A stretch of 64,000 nucleotides of DNA from Phymatolithon calcareum (Eukaryota > Rhodophyta > Florideophyceae > Hapalidiales). A program made the position numbers and the translations under genes. The stretch lies in the NCBI GenBank assembly GCA_977006965.1, contig OZ345374.1, forward strand, positions 1,798,001 through 1,862,000. The letters run 5' to 3'. The notes under the pieces were generated by a model. The model was not told the DNA's origin. It searched no databases and worked only from the letters and a program-made list of their open reading frames with translations. The stretch's first letter is position 1. Each line of letters starts with the position of its first letter. Shown piece after piece: positions 28,879 through 39,477 of the stretch.

Positions 28879-30150
28879 ATGGCAGCGCCCCGCAACATGC
28901 GGGCATTTAAGCAGTGGATAATAGCTTTGTTCACATGTTCTTTTGTAACAAGTTTTCTTTCGCTCTTAGCTTTACGACGCCCTGTATCGTCACTCCCGAC
29001 AGCAGCCCAGTCTTCTGTGCACCCTGAATGTACGCTATGTACACTTCCAGGCTTATGTACCAGTTCCTCGGAAGTTTTGTCATTCCCTGTATCTTCACTG
29101 AACAATCTGCGAAACATCGCTGATAATAAGCAGTGTGGCCTTCGAAACACTGCAACGGGAATAACTCTCTTCAATCATCAAGTCTCCACGTACAGACATC
29201 CACCCGCTCGGGTACGCCCCAGAATCCTGCTTACACCGGAGTCACTTGATGGACTCCGGCGCTCCTCTGTTGGCAATATCCGGCGGCATCACATACCACA
29301 CTATCTAGAGCTAGCTGTGATTCCGCTATTACACACGCTCGCGATCCTTGATCCTCCATCGGGGGCAGTCGCGCTTGAAAGTCGTCACACGTCGTGGTCC
29401 GCTGGTATTCACGATGCCCTTTCTGCTACATTTCCCAGTATCAGTCAGCAACCGTCTCCTAAGGCGGCTACCTGCTTTCGCGCCGCTGCGTACGCAAGAT
29501 GCCGCCGAGCGCTAGCAAACGTCACTGTACCATTCCAACGACTTATATCGGAGAGGATTAAGATGGCGACATCTGAGGGGCTGAATGTCGCAATCCTTTC
29601 GCGTCATGGTACACGCGAGTTATTGAAGACACATAAGATCGCTCAAGTTGTCGAAGAGGTTTTGGGAGCGTTCGGACATCGCGTACACACGGAGGAACGG
29701 ACGTTCGAAAACGCTCCATTTTCAGCACAGCTGGGTTTTATGGTAAATGCAGATGTTCTTATTGCCTCGCACGGTGCAGGAAACGCAAATGTATTGTTTA
29801 TGCACCCGGGTGCGATCTTCGTGGAAGTGATACCATTTGGGCTTCAAGCAGATTTTTCGCGGCTAGCTAAACAGGCTGGACTGATATACCGCAGTGTCGT
29901 AGCGATTCCGGATAATGAGCGCGTTTTGATGTGTGCCAGGCGCATGCGAAAGAAAGACATACAATTTCCGGGCGAATGGCGAAAGTGCATCAGTGTGGGA
30001 AGGGATGACTGTAGGGTGGATGGAAGCATGGAAAGGAGGACTTGTCTGCGTACCCAAAGGCTTGAGGTTCGTATTTCGGAACTTCGTGTTGTACTGAGAG
30101 ACACAGTGAATATACAAGGTAAATTAAAGAACGCGACCATTGCGTTCTAA
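28879..30150 (+). CDS. GT61-family glycosyltransferase, type II membrane protein
   Basis: A 423-residue protein. A cytosolic tail of 12 residues is followed by one hydrophobic segment (about 13-32, IIALFTCSFVTSFLSLLALR) and then a Ser/Pro stem and lumenal domain, which is the standard Golgi type II layout. Residues 236-325 carry the GT61 (DUF563) core: an NVAILSRHGTRELL strand, then ADVLIASHGAGNANVLFMHP (291-310) and GAIFVEVIPFG. The HGAG motif binds the nucleotide-sugar phosphate in this family. Known GT61 members transfer xylose, arabinose or GlcNAc to glycans or proteins; the specificity here cannot be read. Cysteines at 51, 54, 60, 86, 199 and 208 could make disulphides. It is an isolated host gene between two MULE copies. 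A start at M7 is possible. Confidence 0.8.
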   Translation: MAAPRNMRAFKQWIIALFTCSFVTSFLSLLALRRPVSSLPTAAQSSVHPECTLCTLPGLCTSSSEVLSFPVSSLNNLRNIADNKQCGLRNTATGITLFNHQVSTYRHPPARVRPRILLTPESLDGLRRSSVGNIRRHHIPHYLELAVIPLLHTLAILDPPSGAVALESRHTSWSAGIHDALSATFPSISQQPSPKAATCFRAAAYARCRRALANVTVPFQRLISERIKMATSEGLNVAILSRHGTRELLKTHKIAQVVEEVLGAFGHRVHTEERTFENAPFSAQLGFMVNADVLIASHGAGNANVLFMHPGAIFVEVIPFGLQADFSRLAKQAGLIYRSVVAIPDNERVLMCARRMRKKDIQFPGEWRKCISVGRDDCRVDGSMERRTCLRTQRLEVRISELRVVLRDTVNIQGKLKNATIAF

Positions 30151-31532
30151 TAAAAGATGTTTATGAAATTTTCGGTCATTGTGCATCGCTGAGCATAAGC
30201 ATTCGCATAGATAACGAGGCGTCAAGTGCAACAATAAAAACGTCAAAAAGAGAACCCAGATGATTTGAGCCGGCTTGTCTTGGTGTTGCACAAGTGGGCC
30301 GCGAGCTCAAAAGTTTCGAATTTGTCCTGTCATCATCAAGTTGTAATCGCAGCAGACAAAATTTTCTAAAAGCATTTAGTACTTTTAGAAATAACAATTT
30401 GGTCCGCTGCGATTCCAACTTAACCCTCTTGTCCTGCAGATCCATTACTGGGCAAATCTGGACCGAATTGGACATCCTACTTTTTTGAATATGGCTTTTA
30501 GTTAAAATGATTGAAAATTGTCCATTTCGGGTATTGGAAGCCACCTTTCGAAGTGTTCACTGTAGTTACCGAGCTTCAACACTATTCCAACTTACTTCTC
30601 CAGCATCCTTAATGTCCAAGCAATGATATGCGACCAATTCTGCATAGCGTGAGTAGAGCTTTTTCAGCCCGAAAATGTTGTGCTTTTGGCCAGGAAACTG
30701 TTCACGCCGGTGCACATCCGCGCCGAGGAAATCAACATAGAACGGGGGCATGGCCGGCGTGGCCGAGTTCATGCATCACTAGCTAGCGGGAGCGGCAGCG
30801 CTCGGCCACATCGGCCGTTATTCCCGATCCGCTCAGCGCCTCGGTCTGGAATCACCAACATGCCTTGTCCCTTGTGTCTACGGCCGACCTTGCATACCTC
30901 GAGTTTCGGAGATCATCTTCCGTTGGGGAGATTCCCATTCCTGATTTTTTTGTCAATTTGTGTAGTTGTATGATTTGTTTTGTTCCCGCGTTTTCTTGTT
31001 TTTCAGTTTCATTGCATTCATGGCAATTGCCCAGCGGTAATTACCCTAGCCTAGATTCCAGCCGACGCCGCTAATGCAGAGCTGTCATTGACCAGCAGGA
31101 TCTGCGATGGCTAAAACAAAAGCTTGAGTGCACCTTCCCATGCGGAGAGGGGTAACCATGCTGGTGCCCAATTTGTCGCTGACGAGACGTGCGCGGACGC
31201 GAGTCCAGGCGGGAGTACGAACAGAAGCGAAGGTTTTAGTCGACGAATAAACTACCTGAAATTTTTTCGTTTCTGGCGTTTTGGAGAAAAGGAAAAAAGC
31301 GTCGACGTATTGATGTTAAGAATACTTTCACCATGATATCCGAAGCCGAACATGCGAGCCCTCCACATCATCTAAACGAATAGGCATGGTATAGACACAA
31401 TAAACGACACGTTGCTTGAAGCTTCGCACGCGGGGAACCAAATCACCCCAAAACGTTCTCACCTCGGACGCATGTCCGCAGAAGATGAGAAATACTCCAC
31501 GAAGTATTGCAAAGCGCGGGCGACTTACAATA
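30151..31532. other. Spacer between the GT61 gene and MULE copy 2
   Basis: 1.4 kb with short frames only. I find no gene, RNA or repeat pair that I can support. Confidence 0.45.
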
Positions 31533-31767
31533 AAATTATTTTGAGGAAATTCACTACATGGCCACCAAAAATTGGCAAAATTCACTTCATGGCCATCTCA
31601 TCCGTTACGAATACGACGGTGCTCTGTAAGCACGTTGTCGTGTTCATCTGCAACGCTTAACACATAACACTCCCGCACTAAGTCATGGAAAAGAAGAAGC
31701 TTGTGCTACGGGTGGGCGGCTACGCTGGATCAAGCTGTGGCGACGTTGTCAACATCGTGAATCACGT

Positions 31768-31830
31768 ATCTTGCTCATCGACATGTTGTGGGAGATCACT
31801 GATCTCCCACAACATGTCGATGAGCAAGAT
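31768..31830. repeat. Perfect 31-bp inverted repeat with one-base centre
   Basis: The left arm is 31768-31798 and the right arm 31800-31830, exact complements around a single C at 31799. In copy 1 the sequence matching the left arm (CTCATCGACATGTTGTGGGA-like) occurs only once. The palindrome therefore arose in this copy by inverted duplication. Confidence 0.92.
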
Positions 31831-32256
31831 ACACCATTCAAAGTGACAGTTAGCAGAGATTACCGTGCTACATGTTCCTGCCGCCACTTTGAAGAGCACC
31901 AACGGCCATGTAGCCACGTCGTCGCTGCACTTTTATACGCTTCTAGGCGCTTGGTGCAGCATCGGGTGTCGCTCGACCCGTGGCACGAGCACTGGTTCGG
32001 GGACGTATGGACGTTGAGAATGTGGGCCAAGCAGCATGCGGGCATCATTACGCGTGTTGCAGTCACTGGAGACCAGCTCGTACAGGATGATTTGGTGCCG
32101 TTTGAACTTGCGGCTAAGCCGGGCCGCAAGCGCAAGAGGCCCTACTTGCCATCCGAAATGAGGGCTCCGTCACGGCTCCTCGTGCGGAAACACTGGTCAC
32201 ATTTCGCAGACATGCGGGAGACCCAACATCCACAACGTCGTCGAGGCGAAACGTAA
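31831..32256 (+). pseudogene. SWIM zinc-finger C-terminal fragment of a MULE transposase
   Basis: The frame is open from an ATG inside the palindrome (31771) to 32256. Real similarity begins at about 31831. It contains CSCRHFEEHQRPCSHVVAAL, the C-x-C...C-x-H SWIM zinc finger found after the catalytic domain of Mutator transposases, then VAVTGDQLVQDDLVPFELAA and the basic PGRKRKRPYLP block shared with copies 1 and 3. The catalytic domain is absent, so it cannot transpose by itself. Confidence 0.75.
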
Positions 32257-32537
32257 ACACGTGGACAAAGCGGCTCAGTCCATGATTATCGACCTTATCG
32301 CCTGCGATGACGGAGATACTGCTTGCGACGAGGATCTAAAGCGTAGAGATTAGCGCGCACAATAAATTTTACTGTCCCATAGATTGATTTGACAAACGGA
32401 TGAGTAGTAGTTTTGGCTAGAGTGAGTTATGGTAGTACGCTTGGCTAGGAGTGAGTAGTAGATATGGCTAGAGATGGCCATGTAGTGAATTTTGCCAGTA
32501 TTTGGTGGCCATGTAGTGAATTTCCTCAAATTATTTT

Positions 32538-33190
32538 AGTATGTCCCGATTCACCTCATTTTTTGCAGTACGAGGCGGTTAAAATATAACCGATGGCACT
32601 TATTCTATTCAATGCTTTAAAAAGCATTGAGAATTCCATGAGAAAAATAGAAATTTCTACCCAAATTGTATTGCTATTTCAGAACGAATAGTTCTTGGAT
32701 CATTTTACGCATTTTCGATTTCCAGTACTTCACAAAATAATATTTGACATAAGCCCTATTTCGAGGTACTATTTTTGACAAGTTTTTTATTTTTAAAAAA
32801 ACTAAAATTGAAAAAGTTGTAAGAATATACGGGAAAGGCTTCCTCAAGCGCTATCCACAATAAGGTAGATCTTCTCTTATGACTGTCTCCTGTCGGAGCC
32901 CCTAGCATGTACTCGCTTTTTCTGAGCAAGCTACCTCAAATGCAAAGAGTGTACTTTTTCTCGCATGGCAGAAATAGCATATTAACTTTGTTATTGGCAA
33001 AAATAGACCGATCAAGCACTAAACGACAGTTTCCGCTGAGAACGCACGAGAAAGATAGTCACATTAGTAAACGACATTTCAGTAATAGATCATTGATAGT
33101 CGATTTGTGGCGAGTGAGTATGAGTAGAGTAGTGTTGAGTCAGACCGAAATAGTGTCCAGCCGCAAGCTCAGAAGGAGGCCTAGTTATCC
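32538..33190. other. AT-rich spacer
   Basis: AT-rich with A- and T-runs and no supported gene. Confidence 0.45.
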
Positions 33191-33192
33191 CC

Positions 33193-34565
33193 TTGCGCAA
33201 GAGTTTTGTGCAACACATTCAGAAAGCAAAGAGAGTTACGCGAACATTGGAGGAAGACGTGGAAGCTATGGACTTTAAGTACACGTACGCCGATTGCCGC
33301 AGGAATTTTCCTACGAAAAATCTCTGGCGACGCACCGACGCTTGCATTGCAAAACGGGCCCGCTTGTCATCGAGAAATCCTATCCAACCATGCCCACCTG
33401 CGGGCGCCAAGATCGCCATCCGAAAATGGGACGATCTCGGCCGATTTGAGTTGCACTTGTGCACCGTAGCCCGAGTTAATGACAGGAAAATGATGCATAT
33501 ATCAGTTGAATATTTCGACGGGGAACCGCGTGAACCACTCTGCCTAACACGAGAGGAATGAGGTCTTTTAGGCTTTCCACGTCCAAAAGTCGCATCATGT
33601 GCAGGGTCCTTGGCAGCCAAACTTGCCAAGGTCGCCAAACGGATTGCTGCACATGCAGCTTTAGAGCACGTTCACGGGGGAAGAGTAGACTTGGAAAACA
33701 TTAGAAACTTCAAGTATCTGGGCGCACTGCAGCTCACCGACGGAGACCCGATGGTAATCGTTAATCACCGCGTTGCAATAGCATGATCTCGCTTCCAAGA
33801 ACTCAAACGGATTCTTACGGTCAAGATCCTATCCCAGGATCTCCTATGAAGTATCCTGCGCTCCTCTCTCCTCTGCGGTTGCGAATCATGGAATCTAGCT
33901 GAAAATGTTCAGAAAAATCTCAGATCTACAGGCACCAAGATGTTGTCCAGAATATCGGGAAGAACAATTGCCCACGAGTCTAGGGACCTGTAATCACTGG
34001 GAGTGAAAAGATAAGGGTTGGTGTTTATCTTGAAAAGGGGTGACCTCTTTGTGATGCGATGCCTCAGTCTAAGATGCGATCAGGATCGCCGCTTAAACAG
34101 GGCAGGTGCGAACAATTGCACACCCTGCAAAAAGGGGGGACACTAACCGACGCTAGGCTAATAGTACGTTGAGCGTTAGTCGGCTTCTGCGATAAATCCG
34201 TTGGTTCCTCTTGGAAGAGTCGTTCACGATACTGTGTTGCCAGTGTCGGTGGATAGATCACAAGGAGCCGTTATAGAGCTCCTAGGTCGATGATAATAAT
34301 GTCGTTCATTACACCCCTGCAACATTGCGTGTCTACAAACCCCACTATCGATGTGGTATTGTGCGCTAGAGACATACGATGGATTTTGCTCGGACACATC
34401 CTAAGGATGGACGAAAGTCGCTTGCTTCGTCAAGTGCTACTTCACTGTCTCCGAAAAATCCCAGAGTCAATCTTTGGCGGCGTCCCGGACCTCGACGTGC
34501 TAGCAGAAGTCAAACTCGATTCAAATATATTAGAATGGACGAAGCTTAGGCCCTCAAAGTATTGC
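33193..34565 (+). pseudogene. 3' fragment of a non-LTR retrotransposon
   Basis: Scattered in-frame pieces of the C-terminal half of a LINE-type polyprotein. A zinc-finger-like YTYADCRRNFPTKNLW.R...C lies at about 33,280-33,350. Then come LENIRNFKYLGALQLTDGDP at about 33,690-33,750, where LINE RTs have FKYLG after the thumb, a CGCESWNLAENV patch near 33,880, and WILLGHILRMDESRLLRQVL at about 34,380-34,440. Stops and frame changes interrupt it. A (AATG)n tail follows, as expected at a LINE 3' end. The catalytic RT and endonuclease are absent, consistent with 5' truncation. Confidence 0.7.
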
Positions 34566-34589
34566 TAGCCCCACACGGAGAATACGTAA

Positions 34590-34606
34590 AATGAATGAAT
34601 GAATGA
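34590..34606 (+). repeat. (AATG)n tail of the non-LTR fragment
   Basis: Four copies of AATG 25 bp after the last recognisable LINE codon. Several LINE clades end in short tandem repeats rather than poly-A. Confidence 0.7.
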
Positions 34607-34984
34607 GTAGAGTAAGCGTCTCGCCAAGGCGTATGGGAGCGGCCCTTGTCTTGCTGAACAAGCCTTCGAGTAAGTGAGGTGGAAAGGATACTGCATAATA
34701 GTTTGAGCAGAGATCAGTGAAGATGACATTGACTTGCCCGCTGTGAACATGAAGCCAAAGGCTGCTAGATTGGAGGCCAGAGAGTCCCCGTTCGAGACTC
34801 TTCATTTTTGTTGCACTCTCAGGGTCGGCAAGGTAGCCGGCACTCGCTCTCGCCAATTGTGGCTTTTTTGAGATGAGATCCTTTACTCGCGGCAATGAGC
34901 GGTGCCTTATAGGATATCGGATTCTCCAACCTACTGACTGGGGGTTGCATAACACACCCCACGAATACCGACACTATCCTATTA
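34607..34984. other. Spacer between the LINE tail and tandem repeat
   Basis: About 380 bp with nothing I can name. The minus-strand frames here look accidental. Confidence 0.4.
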
Positions 34985-35280
34985 CTGTCAGGTCTAACGG
35001 TTACCTCGATAAGCACATGCGAGTAAGTGACCCAACTTGGTCATCTCTTGGGCCTCCCTTCCTGTGACGTCAGATATATCACTGCCTGGTCCAACAGCTA
35101 CCGCGATACGCACGCGCGAGTCAGTGACCAGGGGTGGGACCAAATTTATTGCGATTGAAATATGTTGCAATATGCAATAGCAATACGAGTTTACGAAAAG
35201 CACCGGTATTGCAATTCGTATTGCTTCCTCCTGCACCCGATTTCTTACATGGGTATATGGTACAGTGCAGCATCGTTGTG

Positions 35281-35396
35281 TTGAAGAATACGTTGCGTCA
35301 ACATGTAGGCCACCGTCTAGATGCGGACTGAATTAGAGCTCTAATTCAGTCAGCATCGAGACGGTAGCCTACATGTTGGCGCAACTTATTCTTCAA
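35281..35396. repeat. 58-bp-arm palindrome inside the hAT MITE
   Basis: The arms 35281-35338 and 35339-35396 are complementary with five mismatches and no spacer. The centre is GAATTAGAGCTCTAATTC. Confidence 0.9.
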
Positions 35397-35608
35397 CATG
35401 ACGGGAAGCTTAGGCTTCCACGAATGAGCTGCGTGTCCAACGTAGCGAACCTGCGATTCTGAGCCTGCGAAACACAGCATCACTAGGTTGTACCCACAGA
35501 CTGAGATCCTCCTCACCAGATCCGTGCCCGTCATCGACTGAGAGTGCCACCAGTCGCGATGACTAACCCGAGCGCCAAAGACATTGTTCTCGCCTTGATG
35601 CCCTTTGA

Positions 35609-35647
35609 TTTACTTCGAGATGGCGCTTCGCGCCATCTCAAAGTAAA
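35609..35647. repeat. 18-bp-arm hairpin inside the hAT MITE
   Basis: TTTACTTCGAGATGGCGC, a TTC loop, then the complement with one mismatch. Transcribed, it closes with a C(UUCG)-like loop. Confidence 0.85.
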
Positions 35648-36104
35648 GCATTTTATTGTTGATCATGTGTTGCCCGGTATTGCAATAAATATTGCGTATT
35701 GCAGCCGGAGCTGCAATCACTAGCAATAAGATTGTTCCCACCCCTGTCAGTGACCGAAATGGGCGATCTCTTAAAGCCTCCCATCCTGTGATTATTTCGA
35801 CTGTCAGGTCTGCCTGTTATTTCGAGCTGACTCTTGCGGGTGGCCACCCGACGTGGTCGCTCTAAAGGATCTCCCCTAAGTCTTGTGCAGTCAGCGTCTT
35901 TCTTAGCCTTCTTGTTTCGCATTTGGACTTCGCTTTACGAATGGCTCCTCTCAATGTTGCCAGTGTTGATAAGATTTCTCGCGCTGTCAAGATATCTTTT
36001 TTAGGAACTGTTTTACTGTTTGTTTGAAAGCCCTCATTAACACTCCTAAGACTATACGGGATCATCTTTTCATATCTTGTTCATTCTACTTTATCGCCTG
36101 GTCC

Positions 36105-36400
36105 CTAATACAGGTACTCGTCGTTTTCCATATTGTCAATTATGGTGACATCTCCGTCATCGCAGGCGGTGAGGTCGAGTATCATGGACTGAGCGTCATT
36201 GTCGAGGTGTTTTCGCTTCAGCTCGAGAATGTTGTGGATGTTAGGCCTACAGCATGATTGTGTGCAGTGGCCGATGTTTCTGCACGAGGAGCAATGACGA
36301 GCCCTCATTTCGGACGCAAGAAGGACAATCTGCTTCTTTTCCATGACTCCAGAGTGTTTGGGCGAGAGCGTTGTGATTTCCAATCAGGTACCGAATAGCA
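36105..36400 (-). mobile_element. MULE copy 3, heavily deleted fragment
   Basis: On the minus strand it has the initiator block (…SGVMEKKQIV) fused directly to the C-terminal tail: MRARHCSSCRNIGHCTQSC, a CCHC-type zinc knuckle, then NIHNILELKRKHLDNDAQSM and ACDDGDVT. The last part corresponds to the 3' parts of copies 1 and 2. Almost all of the transposase is deleted and no terminal repeats were found. Confidence 0.65.
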
Positions 36401-36680
36401 GGAGACGACATTCTTCGACGAGCGCTGCAAAGTGGCTGGCGAACTTCCGCTGGTCGCATATATCGAATTACCATTTGTCGAAAAGTCACTACGGTCTCCT
36501 TTTTCTATTGCCCCCGAGCACATTTATGAGAATCTAATTCCCATTGTACAGTTCGAGACACCTAATTTCTCCGCCCAAACGGGAGGATGTTCGAAATTTC
36601 GACGTAATACTCCATGTACCTCTTCTAGTTTCCTTTTTTCCCGCCCTCGCGGCTACAGCGTACATAATTTTAAATATGTA

Positions 36681-36799
36681 CGCGGGGCAAATGGTGGGGG
36701 TATCCCTCTCCCATTCTTTAACGGACGAGCCGCAATGGAATTGAATTGTGACTCGTCCGTTAAAGACTGGGAGCCGGATACCCGCACTATTTACCCCGT
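36681..36799. mobile_element. Fold-back element A
   Basis: Imperfect inverted-repeat arms 36681-36729 and 36752-36799 around a 22-bp spacer. The inner 14 bp (CTTTAACGGACGAG) is exact, and GGGTATCC and CTCCCA match further out. Weak similarity may continue outward on both sides. No coding capacity. Confidence 0.7.
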
Positions 36800-36934
36800 T
36801 ATACGTTGCTCTGTCGCGGCTGCGATGACACAAATCCTTTTTTATCTGAGGAAGAGCCCAATACCATAATATGAAGTGCGTGTTATTTTCTAGCACAATA
36901 CTCGCTTGAGCTGTAAGTTTACATATTAAGGAGA

Positions 36935-37085
36935 TGTGCACCGTAAGCCGGGAAAACAAACGTAAGTAAAACGTAAGGGTACCGGGCCCGAGTGCGTACA
37001 ATAGGGCCCGAGGGACTATTGCACTCACGAGGGCCAGGGACGAGTACGTTTTACACATTTGTTATCCCGGCTTGCGGGTACACGT
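36935..37085. mobile_element. Fold-back element B
   Basis: Arms of about 70 bp (36935-37004 and 37016-37085) around an 11-bp spacer containing GGCCCGAGGG. AAGCCGGGA.AACAAA and GTAAAACGTA pair with TTTGTTATCCCGGCTT and TACGTTTTAC on the other side. Imperfect, non-coding and MITE-like; no obvious target duplication. Confidence 0.7.
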
Positions 37086-38329
37086 ACGACTTGGTTTAGA
37101 AGACGCGAGAAAACACGCCGTTCTGAGAAGTACGAATTGGTCGTCAATGGAAGTTTCCACACAAAGTACAAAAATGACTCTTTCACTGGACCATGGTCCC
37201 TACGAATCGAAAGGATGATAAAGCGGTCCACGTCGAGACTGCTGTAATTTTCTGTTTACGTCTTGAAAATATTGGAAAAAACTAATTTATTTTGTTCTTA
37301 CATCCGAGTAAAATTTAACTGAGAAATTTTTTTATCCTCTTCCCCTGTTCAAATTCTTTAGAAGATCTAACTTATTTTCTTCTCCCCGAGGAATAATGTA
37401 GTATTTTACAGCTTAAAAATTCTCGTCACATCAAAATTAACAATGGAATTTCAGCTTCCAATTTATATTTTGTGCATCAGGTTTTATAAGTTGAAGGTTG
37501 ATCGGGTTGGGAAGATCATCTGGCCAATAGAACTCAGTTTGAATGTAAGTGATGGGGTCGGAGACAATGCTCAATTCCAGGTGAACTATGAACACACGTT
37601 CTGGGAAAGAACCGTCACCTGAATCGCGATATTCGGGAACGTTCAAAAATCTATTTCGGCCAATTTCTGGACCTGTGAAACAGCGCTTGTCGGGAATTGT
37701 AAAGCTGATAGCAAACAGAACGAAAAAAACTTCAGTTTTTTGAAGGAGAAAACGCAAGCGGATATATCGCCTTGTGAAAATTGGCTTTCCTCGCGCATGT
37801 GTCACGAGAGAAATATTCAAAAATAAAGAAACGGGTCGGCAAGGCGTTTGCACACGGCACACGAACTAATTGTTGCCAAGTGGAACACACAGCGTCCTGA
37901 AGCTTATACTGCACTAGGAAATTAATACGTTAAATCATGGTCAAGTCTGACCCGTCCGCAATACCGTGATTGCAACATCCCGCTGTCTAGACCGTACCCG
38001 ATTTCGAGTATATCGGTTTTCAACTCTTGCGCTGATAGCAGAACCATCAATTAGGAAGCTTTGTTTCGATTTTCTTAATCACTCAGAGAGACAACATTAC
38101 AAAACCTTCCATTCTTTTGGCTTCGTAGTGCCTCGTTTACAAAATATGGGGTTGTCGTCGAATTGAGCAGATCAGAAAGCGGAGACCTTGACTGCAACAT
38201 TGAACCAGATCCGCGGCGTCCATGAAACACAGGATGCCGTTTCGACGGGAGATTTTGAATCTTCGACACGGAATACAGTGGAGATATGAGATGTCGTAAC
38301 AGAGCTCAGAGTTCTTTCCATCTTTGCTC
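37086..38329. other. Spacer with minus-strand open frames of unknown kind
   Basis: Minus frames at 37862-37437 (141 codons) and the tail of the 38,661 frame are open, but I recognise nothing in them. They may belong to the decayed material further right. Confidence 0.3.
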
Positions 38330-38973
38330 TGGAAGGATTCAAGGAAAGTCGAAGAGGTTGAAATTGCACTCGGATCAATGGGCTCACAAGCGAGAAGAAC
38401 TCCATTCGATGAAGATCGAACAGCAGGCCTATCATCTTGATTTTCTAGGGTACGCGCGATAGCAGAGTTGCTGCAGGAAATCCAATACATAATCAAACTT
38501 GTACCGTTGTAGTGGACGAAATGAGGTCCAGTTGTCAATGCGAGAAGAGGGCGTGGCATTTTGAGAGATGAAAGCTTTTCTATTTGCATGAATGAGGACA
38601 GGGGAGACGTCAAGTGGCGTAGGAGTGCTCGGAGCTCTTCTACTTCTTTGTCCATTTGCAAATACTCGATTCTATGGACGGTCCATGCGATTCTAAAAGA
38701 TTCATGTTCACAAGAAACGGATTAACGGGAACACTCAGCCTTGGGTTCCGAAGCACACAAAGCGCCATCTAGTGTAGATCGAACAGCTGATTTGTCCACA
38801 TTATTTTCCAGATGGCCAAGAGTACGCGGCAAAGCATAACTGTTTTCGTCGATGATTGATTCACTCAATTTCGCGCTTTCATAGTGGACAGAATAAAAGC
38901 CGTCCATCAGCGTGGGAAGAGGAAGTGGGATTTGGCAGAGTCGATCTGTAGCTTTGGTCGAGCATAAAGGCAA
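38330..38973 (-). pseudogene. Diverged duplicated coding-like segment
   Basis: Two minus-strand frames, about 38,973-38,722 and 38,661-38,330, encode similar peptides. One has PRTLGHLENNVDKSAVRSTL and GALCASEP, the other ARTLENQDDRPAVRSSSNGV and LLACEP. Upstream both have a Pro/Leu-rich start and a G..(F/Y).VHY motif. They are old tandem copies of one coding unit, perhaps exons or gene relics. Family unknown. Confidence 0.4.
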
Positions 38974-39477
38974 TGTGAATAGTCGTCCGTAAAGAAGGGA
39001 TATAATCGACTTACTCTGTAATTTGAACTATATTGATCTTGTCGATCACAGTACAGCGCTTGCCCATCTTCGGAATTCAAAGCTCATTTATTTGCCCTTA
39101 TGCCCCCAAAAATTCCTCTGCAGAGCACATCTACTCAAAGCACGCGCTCTAAAAGTTCTGGCTCCGGTTGCGCCTAGGGCTCTTGTCACCATCTACGAGA
39201 GATTTCCTTGAATTAGATTCGATTTTAGAGGGGAAGCTTTTGATTTGACCGAAGCATCCTTCGGAAAATCCGGGGATAGTGTTTCTGGGAAATTGAGGGG
39301 CAAGTTTTCCTCATTCTTCTTAAGGTAGTTGATCAACTCCTTATATGCGTTCCGTGGTTCCAAGGCCATTTTTGTTCGTTTGATCAATATTAAGAGAGCA
39401 TCGACGTATTTGCTCGCCATCCGCTTTCTTGAGTTACCGTTCTCGCTGTACAGGACCTTAACGCCGCCGCCACCTTC

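Larger units (their letters stand above)
31533..32537 (+). mobile_element. MULE copy 2, 985 bp, 10-bp TSD
   Basis: The element proper is 31543-32527. AAATTATTTT flanks both ends (31533-31542 and 32528-32537), a 10-bp target duplication typical of Mutator-like elements. Terminal inverted repeats of about 55 bp start GAGGAAATTCACTACATGGC and contain a second AAATTCAC.ACATGGCC block. It encodes only the start of a protein (MEKKKLVLRVGGYAGSS) and its C-terminal part with a SWIM zinc finger; the DDE core is gone. The junction is a 63-bp palindrome. Confidence 0.88.
35121..35754. mobile_element. hAT MITE, 618 bp, 8-bp TSD
   Basis: The element proper is 35129-35746. It begins CAGGGGTGGGACCAA and ends with the complementary TTGTTCCCACCCCTG, a classic hAT terminus. 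TCAGTGAC flanks both sides (35121-35128 and 35747-35754). Subterminal regions are rich in TTGCAATA-type motifs on both sides. It has no coding capacity. The interior carries two strong hairpins. Confidence 0.92.
34985..35865 (+). repeat. Three-unit tandem repeat, split by a MITE
   Basis: Units begin CTGTCAGGTC or CTGGTCCAAC at 34985, 35086 and 35801. Each continues ..ACC.CGAT.CGCA..CGCGAGT.AGTGACC, TGGG.GATCTCTT....CCTCCC.TCCTGTGA. The unit length is about 90-100 bp. Unit 2 is interrupted at 35128 by the hAT MITE and resumes at 35755. Confidence 0.7.
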
